NCBI GenBank assembly: GCA_963792175.1
Contig: CAWBVG010000042.1
Span: 206,536-270,535, forward strand
From: CAWBVG01 sp963792175
Lineage (GTDB): Bacteria; Acidobacteriota; Vicinamibacteria; Vicinamibacterales; CAVVIG01
DNA length: 64,000 nt
Direction: 5' to 3'
Both the position numbers and the translations under genes were made by a program. The notes beneath the pieces were generated by a model. The model had not been told where the DNA came from, searched no databases, and worked only from the letters and a program-made list of their open reading frames with translations. The stretch's first letter is position 1, and each line of letters begins with the position of its first letter. Positions 8,160-19,654 of the stretch are shown in pieces.

Positions 8160-10696
8160 TTACTCCGCGCGCAGCGTGGCGAGCGGTTTGTTGCGGAGGA
8201 CGTCGAGGCTGGAAAACACGCCAATCGCGGCGACGAGAATCGCCGTCAGGACAACGCCGGCGACGTGCTCCGTGATGAAGATCCGCCATGGGATCTCCAG
8301 CGCATAGCGGCTCACGGCCCACGTGAGCACCACCGCGCCGAGCGAGCCGATCACGCCGGCCAGCGACCCGAGCACGCCGTATTCGAAGAACAGCATGCGG
8401 GCGATCGCGCGGGTGTTGGCCCCCAGCGTCTTGAACACCGCCGCCTCGTAGACGCGCTGGAACTTGGTCATCGCCACGGCACCGATCAGAATGAGGGCGC
8501 CGCTGAAGAGCACCAGTCCGCCGACGACCGTGATCGCGAGCGTCACCTTCGACATCACGTCACGGATGCGTTCGACGACGTCGCGGAAATCGATCACCGA
8601 CACGTTCGGAAAGCGCTCGACGAGGTCGTGCTGGAACTGGCCGCGCGCCACCGGATCGGGCGGGCCCTTCAACGGCGACACGTAGGTCTGCGGCGCCTGA
8701 TCCAGCGGACCCGGCCGGAAGACGAACACGAAGCCGCCGTTGCGCGACTCGCGCCACTCGACGTTGCGAATGCTGGTGATGCGCGGCTCGATCGTCCGCC
8801 CCAGGATGTCGAATCGCATGGTGTCGCCGACGTGCAGCCGGGCGCGTTCGGCAATCTGGCGCTCGACCGACACTTCGGGCTCCGTCGACGGCGAGTTCCA
8901 GAAGGCGCCCTCGATCACCTTCTCGTTCGGCTCGAGGTGATCGCGATACGTCAGCGTGAACTCGCGGCCGAGCGACACGCCCTTCTCGCGCACCTCATCC
9001 GCTCCGCTCAGGTTCTGTTCCCGGCCGGAAACCCCGACCACGCGCGCCCGCAGCACCGGGATCAGCTGGAACGGCCCGGTGCCGTGCGACGGGTCGCCGA
9101 GAAACGCGCGCACCGCGTCCGCCTGTCCGCGCTGAATGTCCAGGAGGAACATGTCGGGGGAAGCGTCCGACGACTGGATCGAGAACTCCTGGAGCAGGCT
9201 CGCCTGCAGCGAGCGGATGCCGACGATGAAGAACGCGCCGAGACCCACCGCCAGCAGGATGACGCGCGTCTGGTTCCCCGGCCGGGACAGGTGCAAGACG
9301 GCGTGCCGGAGCGGAAACGATTTGGCGTTCGCGAGCGGCGCGACCGCCGCGACGAGTCCCCGGCCCGCCAGCTGCAGCACGAACGCCAGTCCGGCAAAAC
9401 CGGCGCACACCACGATGCCCACGTTGAGTGACGAGGCCTGCCACGCCGTGACCGCGACCAGCGCCAGCGAAACGACGACGAGCGCGACAATCCCGAGCCA
9501 GTCCCTGCGGCGCCGCGCGGTCTCGTCCCGGAGCAGGAGCGACGGCTTGATGAACCGCACCTGCAGCAGCGGCACGACCGAGAACAGCAGCGAGACCAGG
9601 ACACCGATCGCGATCCCCTGCAGCGCGGCGCTCCAGGTGACGCCGTAATGCGCCTCGGTCAGAATCGACGTCGAGGACGACGCCAGCGCCAGCGGGATGG
9701 CGGCCACCGCGGCGCGGGCGATCGCGACGCCCAGCAGGCTGCCGGCCAGACCGAGGACCAGCACCTGCAGGATGTACACGGTGATGATCTGCGCGCTGCG
9801 CGCGCCGATGCACTTGAGGACGGCGATGCTGCGGATCTTCTGCAGGATGAAGACGCGCGTGACGCTCGACACCGCGATGCCGCCGAGGATGACGATGACG
9901 AGCCCCACCAGGCTCAGGTAGTCCTCGGCGCGATCGAAATCGCGGCCGACCTGGTCCTCGCGCGAGCGGTACGACCGCGAGTTGATGAAGTCCTCCCGGA
10001 GGTCCCGACGGAGCGCGGTCATCAGGTCCGCGACCCGATTGTCCGGCACGCGAACGAACATCAATCGCTGGGCGCGGCTGCCAAACGACAGCAGACCCGT
10101 GGACGCCAGGTCGGCATAATCGATGTAGATCCGCGGGCCGAGGCTGAATCCGCCGGGTCCGCCGCCAGGCTCTCTCGCAATCACGCCGCGGATGGTGAAC
10201 ATCGTCTGGCCGACGGCAATCTGGTCGCCCACCTTGAGCTGAAGCGCGGAGAGCAGTTCCGGACGCACGAGCGCACCGTGCTGCTCCAGCAGCGAATGCG
10301 AATAGGTCTGGCCGCCCTGCAGCAGGATGGTGCCGTAGAGCGGATAGGCCGCCTGCACGGCGCGCAGTTCCGCCACCTTGGCAATGCGCGTCGCCGGGTC
10401 GGCTGGCCGCACCATGGTCGGCGTCTCGGTCGTTTCCGTGCGCGCGAACGCGCCGGCGGTGGCGAGATGGCCTTCGATCTTCTGTCGGGCCGCGTCGGGC
10501 CAGTCGCGGGTGGTGCTGATCACGACGTCGGCGCCGACGAGCGCTCGCGCTTCCGAATTGACGACACCGCGAACGCTCTGGATGACCGACCGGAGCGCGA
10601 CGATGGCCGCCACGCCGACCGCGATGCAGACGAAGAAGAACAGCAGCCGCCGCCACGACGCGCGCGTTTCGCGGACGGCCATGCGAAGGACGAACA

Positions 10697-10700
<4 letters not shown>
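8160..10700 (-). CDS. YbbP-like FtsX-domain ABC transporter permease
   Basis: An 846-residue membrane component of an export-type ABC system. The N terminus (RRLLFFFVCIAVGVAAIVAL) is the first helix, followed by a large periplasmic domain. FtsX-type helix clusters lie at about 260-380, 400-470 and 720-846. The gene starts at 10700, overlapping the stop of the ATPase gene by four bases. The order esterase, ATPase, permease matches the tesA-ybbA-ybbP neighbourhood of Proteobacteria. Family members are thought to move hydrophobic or lipid-linked compounds or to act in envelope maintenance; the substrate here is unknown. Confidence 0.9.
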
Positions 10701-11451
<751 letters not shown>

Positions 11452-11455
<4 letters not shown>

Positions 11456-12126
11456 GATCCGGGCCGTCCCAACCGCCTGGCGATGGGCTCGAGCGCCGTC
11501 CAGACGTTGTCGGCCACGATGCGCGCGCCGGTGGCTGTCGGGTGGATGCCGTCGGGCTGATTCAGCTTCTCCGTTCCCGCGACTCCCTGCAGCAGGAACG
11601 GCACGAGCGTCACGCCATACGTTTGCGCCAGCGCCGGATACACCTTGTGAAAGGAGACGATGTAGTCGCGCCCGTAGTTCGGGGGCGCCTCCATGCCGCC
11701 GAGGACGACTTCGATGTGACGGGCTTGTGCACGCTCGATGATCCGCGCCAGATTCTGCTGAAGCTGCTCCGCCGGCAGGCCGCGCAGACCATCGTTGCCG
11801 CCAAGCGCCACGATCAGGATGCGCACGTCGCCTTCGAGCGCCCAATCGAGCCGCGACAGCCCGCCTGACGACGTGTCGCCCGAGACCCCCGCGTTGACGA
11901 CCTCGAAGTTCAAACCCTCACCCTTGAGACGCTCCTGAAGCAGCGACGGGTACGACTCGCGCGGCGCCAGCCCGAGGCCGGCTGTGAGGCTGTCGCCGAG
12001 CACGACAATTCTGGGACGGGCCTCCGCGGCGGGTTTCGCCGCCGTGACAGCCGGCGTCGCGCGCGAACGCGCGTCGTCACGATCTTCCGAACGTGAGCCA
12101 CAGGCGATCGCGAGCGGAAGCGCCAC
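11452..12126 (-). CDS. TesA-like arylesterase/lysophospholipase (SGNH hydrolase)
   Basis: Probable exported GDSL/SGNH hydrolase acting on short acyl esters or lysophospholipids. Block I is IVVLGDSLTAGLGL with the nucleophile Ser; the block II Gly follows in VVNAGVSGDTS; block III is ALGGNDGLRG with its Asn; block V is QPDGIHPTATGA with the catalytic Asp and His. The N terminus LPLAIACGS looks like a lipobox, so it may be a lipoprotein. The GTG at 12126 gives a short signal; a hydrophobic in-frame stretch continues upstream (IGLPATIAVV) without a clear start. First gene of the ybbA-ybbP-type operon, with a four-base overlap to the ATPase. Confidence 0.9.
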
Positions 12127-12177
12127 GACCGCGATGGTCGCCGGAAGCCCGATGCGAGTGCGGCATCCGATCAGCCA

Positions 12178-12408
12178 TCACCCGAGCTGCTGCTCCAACG
12201 CCGCGATCGCGTCCTTCAGCATCTTTGTGTGCGCGGGTGTGCGCGCGGCGGCCAGATCGGCGCGGGCCCGAGCGAGAGCGAGCTCGATCGTTCGACGCCG
12301 GTCGTGCGCCACGCGCTCCTCGGCGGTGAGCGCGCGCCCCAGGGTTTTCGCGCGCTCGGCTTCGGCCTGCTGGTACTCGACGTCCTTACTTTCGAATCCG
12401 CGCGCCAT
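12178..12408 (-). CDS. Small coiled-coil hypothetical protein
   Basis: A 76-residue, highly charged, Ala-rich helical protein (MARGFESKDVEYQQAEAERA at the start, LKDAIAALEQQLG at the end). There is no signal peptide or recognisable domain. It begins 20 bases from the divergent pgi gene and ends about 50 bases before the esterase start, so it may head that operon. Heptad-like spacing suggests a coiled coil. I do not recognise the family. Confidence 0.6.
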   Translation of the reverse strand: MARGFESKDVEYQQAEAERAKTLGRALTAEERVAHDRRRTIELALARARADLAAARTPAHTKMLKDAIAALEQQLG

Positions 12409-12428
12409 CTCTAAGCTATTCTACAGAG

Positions 12429-14203
12429 ATGCTCGACGTGTCCGCCAAGCGCGCCCGCATGCATGAAAGCCTGCGTCTCTCGCCGGGGCGAATCGGAGAT
12501 GCGATTCAGACAGTCTCGGACGCTGCCGAGCGCGCCGCAGCCGGCATCTGGCGGCGAGAGCCGTCGGTGTGGAGCACCGATCCGGCCGTCCAACAAAAGA
12601 TTGCGAACCGGCTGGGGTGGGTGACATCCCCGGCGTTGATGGCCGACGCAGTCCCGCGGCTGCTCGAGTTCGCGGATCGCGTCAAGCGCGACGGCTTCAC
12701 CGACGTCGTGCTGCTGGGCATGGGCGGTTCGAGCCTGGCCCCCGAGACCCTGCGTGGCGTGCTCGGGGTCGCCCCGGGCTGGCCGCGCTTTCACGTGCTC
12801 GATTCCACCGATCCCGCTGCGGTGCTGGCGGCGTCCACACCGCCGCGCACGACGCTGTACCTCCTGGCCAGCAAGTCGGGGACGACGATTGAGCCCAACT
12901 CGATGGCCGCCTATTTTCGACGCCGGCTGGAGGAATCGGTCGTGCCGCGCTGGGCCGATCACTTCGTGGCGATTACCGACGCGGGCACCGAGCTCGAAAG
13001 CGCGCGCGCGCGCGGAAGGCTTCCGCGATCTCTTCATCAATCCCTCCGACATCGGCGGGCGCTACTCCGCGGTGTCGTATTTCGGCCTCGTGCCGGCGGC
13101 GCTGATGGGCCTGCATGTGGCGGCGATCGTCGCGTGGGCACAGGCGATGCTGGCCGCCGCCGAACCGGGGTTCGGGACGGCCGCCGCGAATCCCGCCGTC
13201 GCGCTGGGCCTGGCCATGGGCGCGGCCGCGCGCGCCGGCCGCGACAAGTTGACGCTGATCGTGCCGCCCGCGCTCGAGCCATTCGGCTTGTGGGTGGAAC
13301 AGCTGGTGGCCGAGAGCACAGGGAAAAACGGCACCGGCATCGTGCCGATCGCCGGCGAGCCGCTCGCCGAGCCGGAGACGTACGGAACGGACCGTCTGTT
13401 CGTGCGCATCCGGTTGCACGGGTCGTTCGACGAGGAGATGCGCGACGCGGAGGTCCGCGCGCTGCGGGAGTCGGGCGCCCCGGTCGTCGAAATCGACCTC
13501 GCGGAGCCGTCGGCGCTCGGGGCCGAATTCGTGCGCTGGGAAATCGCGACCGCGGTCGCCGGCGCGATCCTGCGGATCAACCCGTTCGACGAGCCGAACG
13601 TGCAGCAGGCCAAGGACGCCACACGCGCCATTCTGCAGAGTTACATGACGACGCATCAATTGGCGATGCCGGCGCCGGATCGCATCCTGCCCGGAGAGAT
13701 CGCGCTGACGCTGAGCGACGCGGCCCGCGACACCCTGCACGGCCAGGGCGCCGACGCGCTGTTGACGCTGCTTCGTCAGGGCGACTACTTCGGCCTCCTC
13801 GCGTACCTGGGGCCAGACGCGGAACTGGCTGCGGTGCTGCAGGAATTCAGACGCGCTGTCCGCGATCGAACCGGCGCCGCCACGATGTTTGGATACGGAC
13901 CACGCTATCTGCACTCGACCGGCCAGCTGCACAAGGGTGGGCCGAACACCGGCGTGTTCCTGTTGATCACCGCGTCGCCTCGACAGGACGTCCCGATTCC
14001 CGGTGACCCGTTCTCGTTCGGCACGCTGGAACAGGCCCAGGCGTTGGGAGACTTCGCGTCGCTCGGAGCCGAGAAGCGGCGGGCGCTGCACGCCCACCTG
14101 CCGGCGCCGGATCGCGCGCTGGCGCGGCAGCTCGCAGAGGCATTGCTCGCGCGGCTGCAGCCCGACAGCGCACGTGGAAGTACTTCAGCAACAAGGAGCG
14201 TCG
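12429..14203 (+). CDS. pgi: Glucose-6-phosphate isomerase, frameshifted
   Basis: Interconverts glucose-6-phosphate and fructose-6-phosphate. The sugar-phosphate binding regions are seen as VVLLGMGGSSLAPETLR and YLLASKSGTTIEPNS. The first frame fails at about 13001-13017, in an alternating GC run, and continues in the next frame as EGFRDLFINPSDIGGRYSAV. GYGPRYLHSTGQLHKGGPNT near the C terminus carries the catalytic His/Lys region. It resembles the PGI half of the transaldolase-PGI fusions more than classical Pgi, but no transaldolase domain is present. No stop appears in this frame before the gnd start, so another indel near 14170-14200 is likely. The downstream AAGGAG serves gnd. Confidence 0.88.
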
Positions 14204-15100
14204 ATGCAACTTGGCTTCGTCGGACTCGGTCGGATGGGCCTCAACATGGTGACGCGCCTGGCGCGCGCCGGCCACGCGGTGGTCGCTTACGACCGCAGCC
14301 CGGAGGCGGTGACCCGCGCCGAGGCGGCGGGCGCCCAGGGCGCGGCCTCCCTCGAAGCGCTGGCCTCGACGCTGGCGGCGCCGAAAGCCATCTGGCTGAT
14401 GGTGCCCGCGGGCGACGCCACCGAATCGACGGTGAACGCGCTCGCCGCGCTGCTCTCGGCCGGCGATATCGTCATCGACGGCGGCAACTCCAACTTTCAC
14501 GACGACGTGCGGCGGGCGCAGTCACTCGCAACCAAGGGGATTCGCTACGTCGACGCCGGAACGAGCGGCGGGATCTGGGGCCTCGAGGAAGGCTATTGCC
14601 TCATGGTCGGCGGCGACGGCGAGGTCTGCCGGCACCTGGAGCCGATCTTTCTGACGCTCGCACCGAAGGATGGCTACCTCCGCGTTGGCGATCACGGCGC
14701 CGGCCACTTCGTGAAGATGGTCCACAACGGGATCGAATACGGCCTCATGCAGGCGTTCGCCGAAGGGTTCGAGCTGATGCACGCGAGCCCGTACAAGCTC
14801 GATCTCGGCGCCATCGCATCCCTGTGGAGGCACGGCAGCGTCGTGCGCTCGTGGCTGCTCGACCTGACGGCTCGCGCGCTGGCCGAGGACCACGACCTGT
14901 CGACGCTGAAGGGCTACGTCGACGACTCGGGCGAAGGGCGTTGGACGATTCAGGAAGCGATCGAACGCGCGGTGCCGCTTCCCGTCATCACGGCGGCGGT
15001 GTTCACGCGCTTCCGATCGCGCGAGGACAACCCGTTTGCGGAGCGGCTGCTGGCGGCGCTTCGCAATCAGTTCGGCGGACATGCCGTGAAGAAGGCATGA
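14204..15100 (+). CDS. gnd: 6-phosphogluconate dehydrogenase, decarboxylating (short GndA type)
   Basis: Oxidative pentose-phosphate enzyme converting 6-phosphogluconate to ribulose-5-phosphate and CO2. The product has 298 residues, the length of the short class often linked to NAD. The nucleotide-binding start is GFVGLGRMGLNM, the substrate-binding motif DGGNSNFHDD, and the catalytic region YVDAGTSGGIWGLEEGYCLM with GHFVKMVHNGIEYGLMQA, which holds the Lys and Asn. An AAGGAG ribosome binding site is five bases before the ATG. The stop overlaps the zwf start (ATGA). Middle gene of pgi-gnd-zwf. Confidence 0.95.
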   Translation: MQLGFVGLGRMGLNMVTRLARAGHAVVAYDRSPEAVTRAEAAGAQGAASLEALASTLAAPKAIWLMVPAGDATESTVNALAALLSAGDIVIDGGNSNFHDDVRRAQSLATKGIRYVDAGTSGGIWGLEEGYCLMVGGDGEVCRHLEPIFLTLAPKDGYLRVGDHGAGHFVKMVHNGIEYGLMQAFAEGFELMHASPYKLDLGAIASLWRHGSVVRSWLLDLTARALAEDHDLSTLKGYVDDSGEGRWTIQEAIERAVPLPVITAAVFTRFRSREDNPFAERLLAALRNQFGGHAVKKA

Positions 15101-16567
15101 AGCGGCCGGCGGCTGTCACCATCGTCATCTTCGGCGGCAGCGGCGACCTGGCGCACCGCAAGCTGCTGCCCGCCCTCTACAATCTGCACGTCGATCACCT
15201 CCTGCCGCCGAAGTTCGCCGTCGTCGGCGTCGGCCGCAAGGAGATGAGCGACGACGACTACCGCGCGTTCGCGAAAGACGGCGTGACGCAGTTTTCGCGG
15301 CGGCCGATCGACGAGGCCGCGTGGGAGACGTTCGCCAGGACGCTGTCTTTCGTCAACATGTCGCTCGACGACGAGCGGGGGTTTGCCACCCTCGGGGCGC
15401 GGCTGGACAGCGTGGAGCACGCCGGCGGGCTGACCGGCGATCGGATCTATTACCTGGCCGTCCCGCCGGCGCTGTTTGCGCCGACCGTGAAACAGCTGGC
15501 GCGGTCGCGGCTGGTGGCGCGCGAGTCGCAGCGCCGCGAACCGTTCGCGCGCATCATCATCGAGAAACCGATCGGCCGCGACCTGGAGAGCGCACGGGCG
15601 ATCAACGATGCGCTCGCCGAAGTCTTCGACGAGGAGCAGATCTACCGCATCGATCACTACCTCGGGAAGGAGACCGTCCAGAACATCCTGGTGCTGCGGT
15701 TCGCCAACAGCATCTTCGAGCCGCTGTTCAACCTGAAGTTCATCGACCACGTGCAAATCACCGTCGCCGAAGCCGAGGGCGTCGGCACACGAGCCGGATA
15801 TTACGAGCAGGCCGGCGCGCTGCGCGACATGATCCAGAACCACCTCTTGCAGCTGCTGGCGCTGATCGCGATGGAACCGCCACACTCGCTGCGACCCGAG
15901 GTCGTCCGGGACGAGAAACTCGAGATCCTGCAGTCACTGCGGCCGATGGACCCTCGCGCCGTCGACAGCTGCATGGTGCGTGCGCAGTACGCGAGTTATG
16001 TGAAGGAGCCTGGCGTCGATCCCGGATCGCGGACCGAAACGTTCGTGGCGTTGCAGCTGTTCATCGACAACTGGCGATGGGCCGGCGTGCCGTTCTTTCT
16101 CCGCACCGGCAAGAAGCTGGCGAAGCGCGCCAGCGAGATCGCGATCCAGCTCAAGGACATCCCGCCCATTCTCTTCAACGCCGACCCGGCACACCGGCTC
16201 ACGCCGAACGTGCTCTCCATCCGCATTCAACCGGACGAGGGCTTCTCGATCGAGATCAGCTCGAAAGAGCCCGGACCGCAGGTCCACATCGAGGCGGTGA
16301 AGATGGACTTCCACTACAACACCGAATTCCCGACCTCGTCACCTGAAGCCTACGAGCGCCTGCTCCTCGACGTGATGACCGGGGATCAAACACTGTTCAT
16401 GCGGCGCGACGCCGTCGAGGCGGCGTGGCGATGGGTCATGCCGATCCTCGAACACTGGTCCGAGGTCAGCCAGACAGCCTCTACCCACCTATCCCGACGG
16501 CAGCTGGGGGCCGGCGGAGGCCGACACCCTCATCGAAGCCATGGGCCGGCAGTGGCGTAAGCTGTAG
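15097..16567 (+). CDS. zwf: Glucose-6-phosphate 1-dehydrogenase, frameshift near C terminus
   Basis: First enzyme of the oxidative pentose-phosphate and Entner-Doudoroff routes. The dinucleotide site is IFGGSGDLAHRKLLPALY, the substrate/active-site block RIDHYLGKETVQNI (catalytic His region), and the structural block FFLRTGKKLAKR. The corrected length is about 489 residues. In the first frame the last residues are aberrant. A one-base shift near 16480 restores the family ending YPDGSWGPAEADTLIEAMGR and stops at 16567 instead of 16560. The start overlaps gnd by four bases. Encoded with pgi and gnd, so glucose-6-phosphate partition is one transcription unit. Confidence 0.95.
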
Positions 16568-16569
16568 AC

Positions 16570-16993
16570 ATGCGCTACCTCGTCACCGCGAGGATCAAGC
16601 CTGGCCGCGCGGCCGCTCTCGCCGACGCGATCGACGAAGGCACGCTCGGACAGCGGCTCGGTGGCCGGTGACGAGTACCTGCGCAACATGTCCGAGGCGC
16701 GACAACTCGAAGATGGGTGCGTGAAATGGGTGGAGGTCTGCTACTGCCCGACGCCGCTTCAGGAAGAGCGCGAGTACTGGGAAGAGTATTTCGTGCTCGA
16801 GAAGGTTCAGGACGCGCACGCCCGGAGCCGCTGCAAAGACTTGAACGGCACCGAGCCATGGTCGTGCGGCGACTGCGACTGCACCGCGCGCCTCGAAGCG
16901 CACCTCGCGCGTAAGGGTGTCGCCGTTCCGCTAGCGCCGGCCGGGCGCCAGCCGTTTGATCTCGTCGAACCAGTTCTTCACGACGACCAGTGA
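16570..16993 (+). CDS. Cys-rich conserved hypothetical protein, frameshifted
   Basis: A small protein of about 140 residues starting two bases after the zwf stop. The first frame gives MRYLVTARIKPGRAAALADA and stops at 16674; the rest continues one frame over (GDEYLRNMSEARQLEDGCVK onward), so an indel lies near 16660-16672. It has seven cysteines, with CVKWVEVCYC and SCGDCDC suggesting a metal or redox site. The N terminus resembles a ferredoxin-like alpha/beta strand start. It reads into the 3' end of the convergent kinase gene, and the last 20 residues may be spurious. Family not recognised. Confidence 0.6.
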
Positions 16994-19616
16994 CCCGGGG
17001 CTCGTTCCCTGGCTCTCCTTGATGACCAGAAAACGGCCGTCTGGCGCCTGATCGAAATTGCGCGGCCCGGCCAGGCCCGGGAACGACAGAGTACGACGCC
17101 TCGAAGAGCAGCGTTGGGCTGCCCCAATGGAATGTCGGCTGCGACGTGTCGACCGGGATCGACATGATGCCGCGTGCCGAGACGTAGAACAGTTCTTTGC
17201 CGTCCCGCGACCAGAGCGGCCACTTCGCGCCCTTGGTCACCAGTTGCCACTTGCCATCCGCCACGTTCGGAAATGGCCGCACGTAGATCTCGCCGGCCTC
17301 GCTCGCGTGGTACGCGAGCCATCGGCCGTCCGGCGAGATGACCGCATTCGCCTGATCGCCAGGCTCGACGACGAGCGGCTGCGGCTTCTCCTTGCCCTCG
17401 ACATCGACCATCCACAGATCGCGGGCCGTGTTCTGGCTGATCTGTGCGTAGATGATCTTCCTGCCGTCCGGCGTCACCGCATGGACCGATCCGTCGCCCG
17501 CGACCGGCGTGACGCGCTCGATCGATCCACCGCCGTCACTGCTCTTCCGATAGATCGCGGGACCGTCGACGTCGGATCGAAAGAGCACCCACTTCCCATC
17601 CGCGCTCCACATCGGTCGGATGCTCGGCGACTTGCCGAACGTCAGGCGCACCTGGTTATGGCGCCGCAAGTCGACGACGATCACATCGGGCGTGTCGGCG
17701 TCCAGGTGCGCCGCGATGCGGCCGCCGTCCGGCGACACGCGGGGGACGGCAAACGGCGCGGTCGGCGTGTCGATCCGCTCCTCGTGCCCGGTACGGTCCA
17801 GCCACGCGAGCGATCGCTCCGCCGCGTTCATGCCGGCGCCCGGCACGTACGCAAGCGTGCCGTCGCCCGAGATCGACGCGTTGACGGCGCCGAGGCTGCT
17901 GACCGTAATCCGATCGGGCACGGGCACCGGGTCGCCGCGAATCTCGAGGCGGTCCGCGTCGAACGGCACGACGCGCATCGATCCGCCGGCCGAATAGAGC
18001 AGGTGGCCCGACGGTAGATACATGGCGTTCGTTCCACCACGGAGAAGGTTTTTCCGGGCGCCAGTCTGCAGATCGAGCGCGGCGATCTGAGCATTGGCGA
18101 CACCGCTGCCCGAGAGCACGGTGAACAGCACGACGCGACCACCCGGGAGCGCTTCCGGCCACACGTGATCGAGCTCGCCCGCCTTCTGATCCGGTACCGT
18201 GAGTGGTTTCGCCTCGCCTCCTGAGCTCGACACCTGCAGAAGCCCCGTCGCGGCGGCGGTTGTCGCGAACACGATCGAGTTGTCAGGCAACCAGGTCGCG
18301 CCACGCGAGACACCTACCGATCTCGTGACGGGGATCGTCGGGCCGCCCGCGACCGGCATGCGGAACATCTCGCTGGTCCCGACGGCAAAAAAGCCGACCG
18401 AACTGCCATCGGCCGAGAAGAACGGGGCATTGGGCAGCCCCGTCTCCAGCAGCGGCACCACGTCCAGACGGTCGAGGGTGCGCATCATCAGCCGGCCGTC
18501 GACTGACACATAGAGAATGCGCCGTCCATCCGGAGAAATGGCGATGGTCCGGAGATAGACGGTCGCCCCGAGGGCGGCATTCGCCGGGGGCACGATCGCA
18601 AAGCGCTCAGGAGCGCGCGCTGGCACCGCTTCCCACGATCGCGACACCAGCAGAAGCGCCGTCGCCGCCAGGGCGCCGATGGCCAGCCCCGCCAGGACGA
18701 CCCCGAGCGAACGCCGGCGCGGCCGGACGTCCGGACCCGACGCCTGGCCGGCGTCTGCCCCACCAGCGATGTCGTTCAGATCGAGAGAGGCGTCGCCGAC
18801 GTCGCGCAGGCGGCGCGTGCGATCCTTTTCGAGACACCGCCGCAACAGGCGGCGAATGGCGGTCGGCGTCTCCTTCGGCAGCGCATCCCAGTCGACGTCG
18901 CGCGTGATGACGAACGCCAGCGTGTCGGACACCTCGTCGCTGCTGAACGCACGACGTCCGGCGAGCATCTCGTAGAGCACGCAGCCAAACGCCCACACGT
19001 CGGTCCGCTTGTCCACCGCCTTGCCACGCGCCTGTTCCGGACTCATGTAGGCGGCCGTTCCGAGAATGACGCCCGCATGCGTGGCGCCCAGACTCAGGGT
19101 GGGCGAGTTGAACGGCTCGCTGGCGCCCGACTCGTCGGCGAACACCTTGGCCAGTCCGAAATCCAGCACTTTGACCGTGCCATCGGGCCGCAGCTTGATG
19201 TTGGCCGGCTTCAGGTCGCGATGGATGACGCCATGGTCGTGCGCCGCGGCGAGCGCGTCGGCGATCTGCCGGGCGATGGCAATCGCCTCGTCGAGCGGAA
19301 TCGGTCCACGCGCGATGCGATCGGCCAGCGTCGGTCCGTCGACGAGCTCGAGGACGAGCGCTCCAGACTCGCCGACGTCCTCGACACCGTAGATCGCGCC
19401 GATGTGCGGATGATTGAGCGACGCCAGCACTTGCGCTTCGCGCCGGAACCGCGCCACGCGATCCGGTCCGCCGGCGGCGAGGTCACGTACAATTTTGATC
19501 GCCACATCGCGCTGCAGCCGGGCGTCACGCGCGCGATACACCTCGCCCATGCCGCCGGCGCCCAGCAGCGTGACGATTTCGTACTGTCCAATCCGGGTGC
19601 CAGGAACCAGCGGCAT
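16931..19616 (-). CDS. Transmembrane Ser/Thr protein kinase with C-terminal PD40 propeller, frameshifted
   Basis: Eukaryotic-type kinase of about 895 residues. The kinase domain (about 10-270) shows LLGAGGMGEVYRARD (P-loop), VAIKIV (Lys), HRDLKPANIKL (catalytic loop), DFGLAK, and YMSPEQARG in the activation segment. One membrane helix follows (VVLAGLAIGALAATALLLVS, about 300-320). The rest is a WD40/TolB-like propeller with repeated SPDGR, SADG and TPDGR turns, probably extracytoplasmic. A one-base insertion near 17078 sends the first frame into nonsense; the correct frame ends NFDQAPDGRFLVIKE to KRLAPGRR with TAG at 16931-16933. It is divergent from the sigma-54 activator, with 38 bases between starts. 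Confidence 0.92.
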
Positions 19617-19654
19617 CGCGTGCTGTTGTGCGGTGCCGGGATTATACTCGCGTC

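Noticed and set aside
12754..16560. A single open frame of 1,268 codons spanning pgi, gnd and zwf
   Set aside because: The frame codes for pgi and zwf, but gnd is clearly in another frame between them. The lack of stops there is due to high GC, not a fusion protein.
16575..16930. C-terminal extension of the Ser/Thr kinase to 16575
   Set aside because: The extension is the wrong frame after an indel near 17078. The propeller ends naturally at the TAG at 16931 in the corrected frame.
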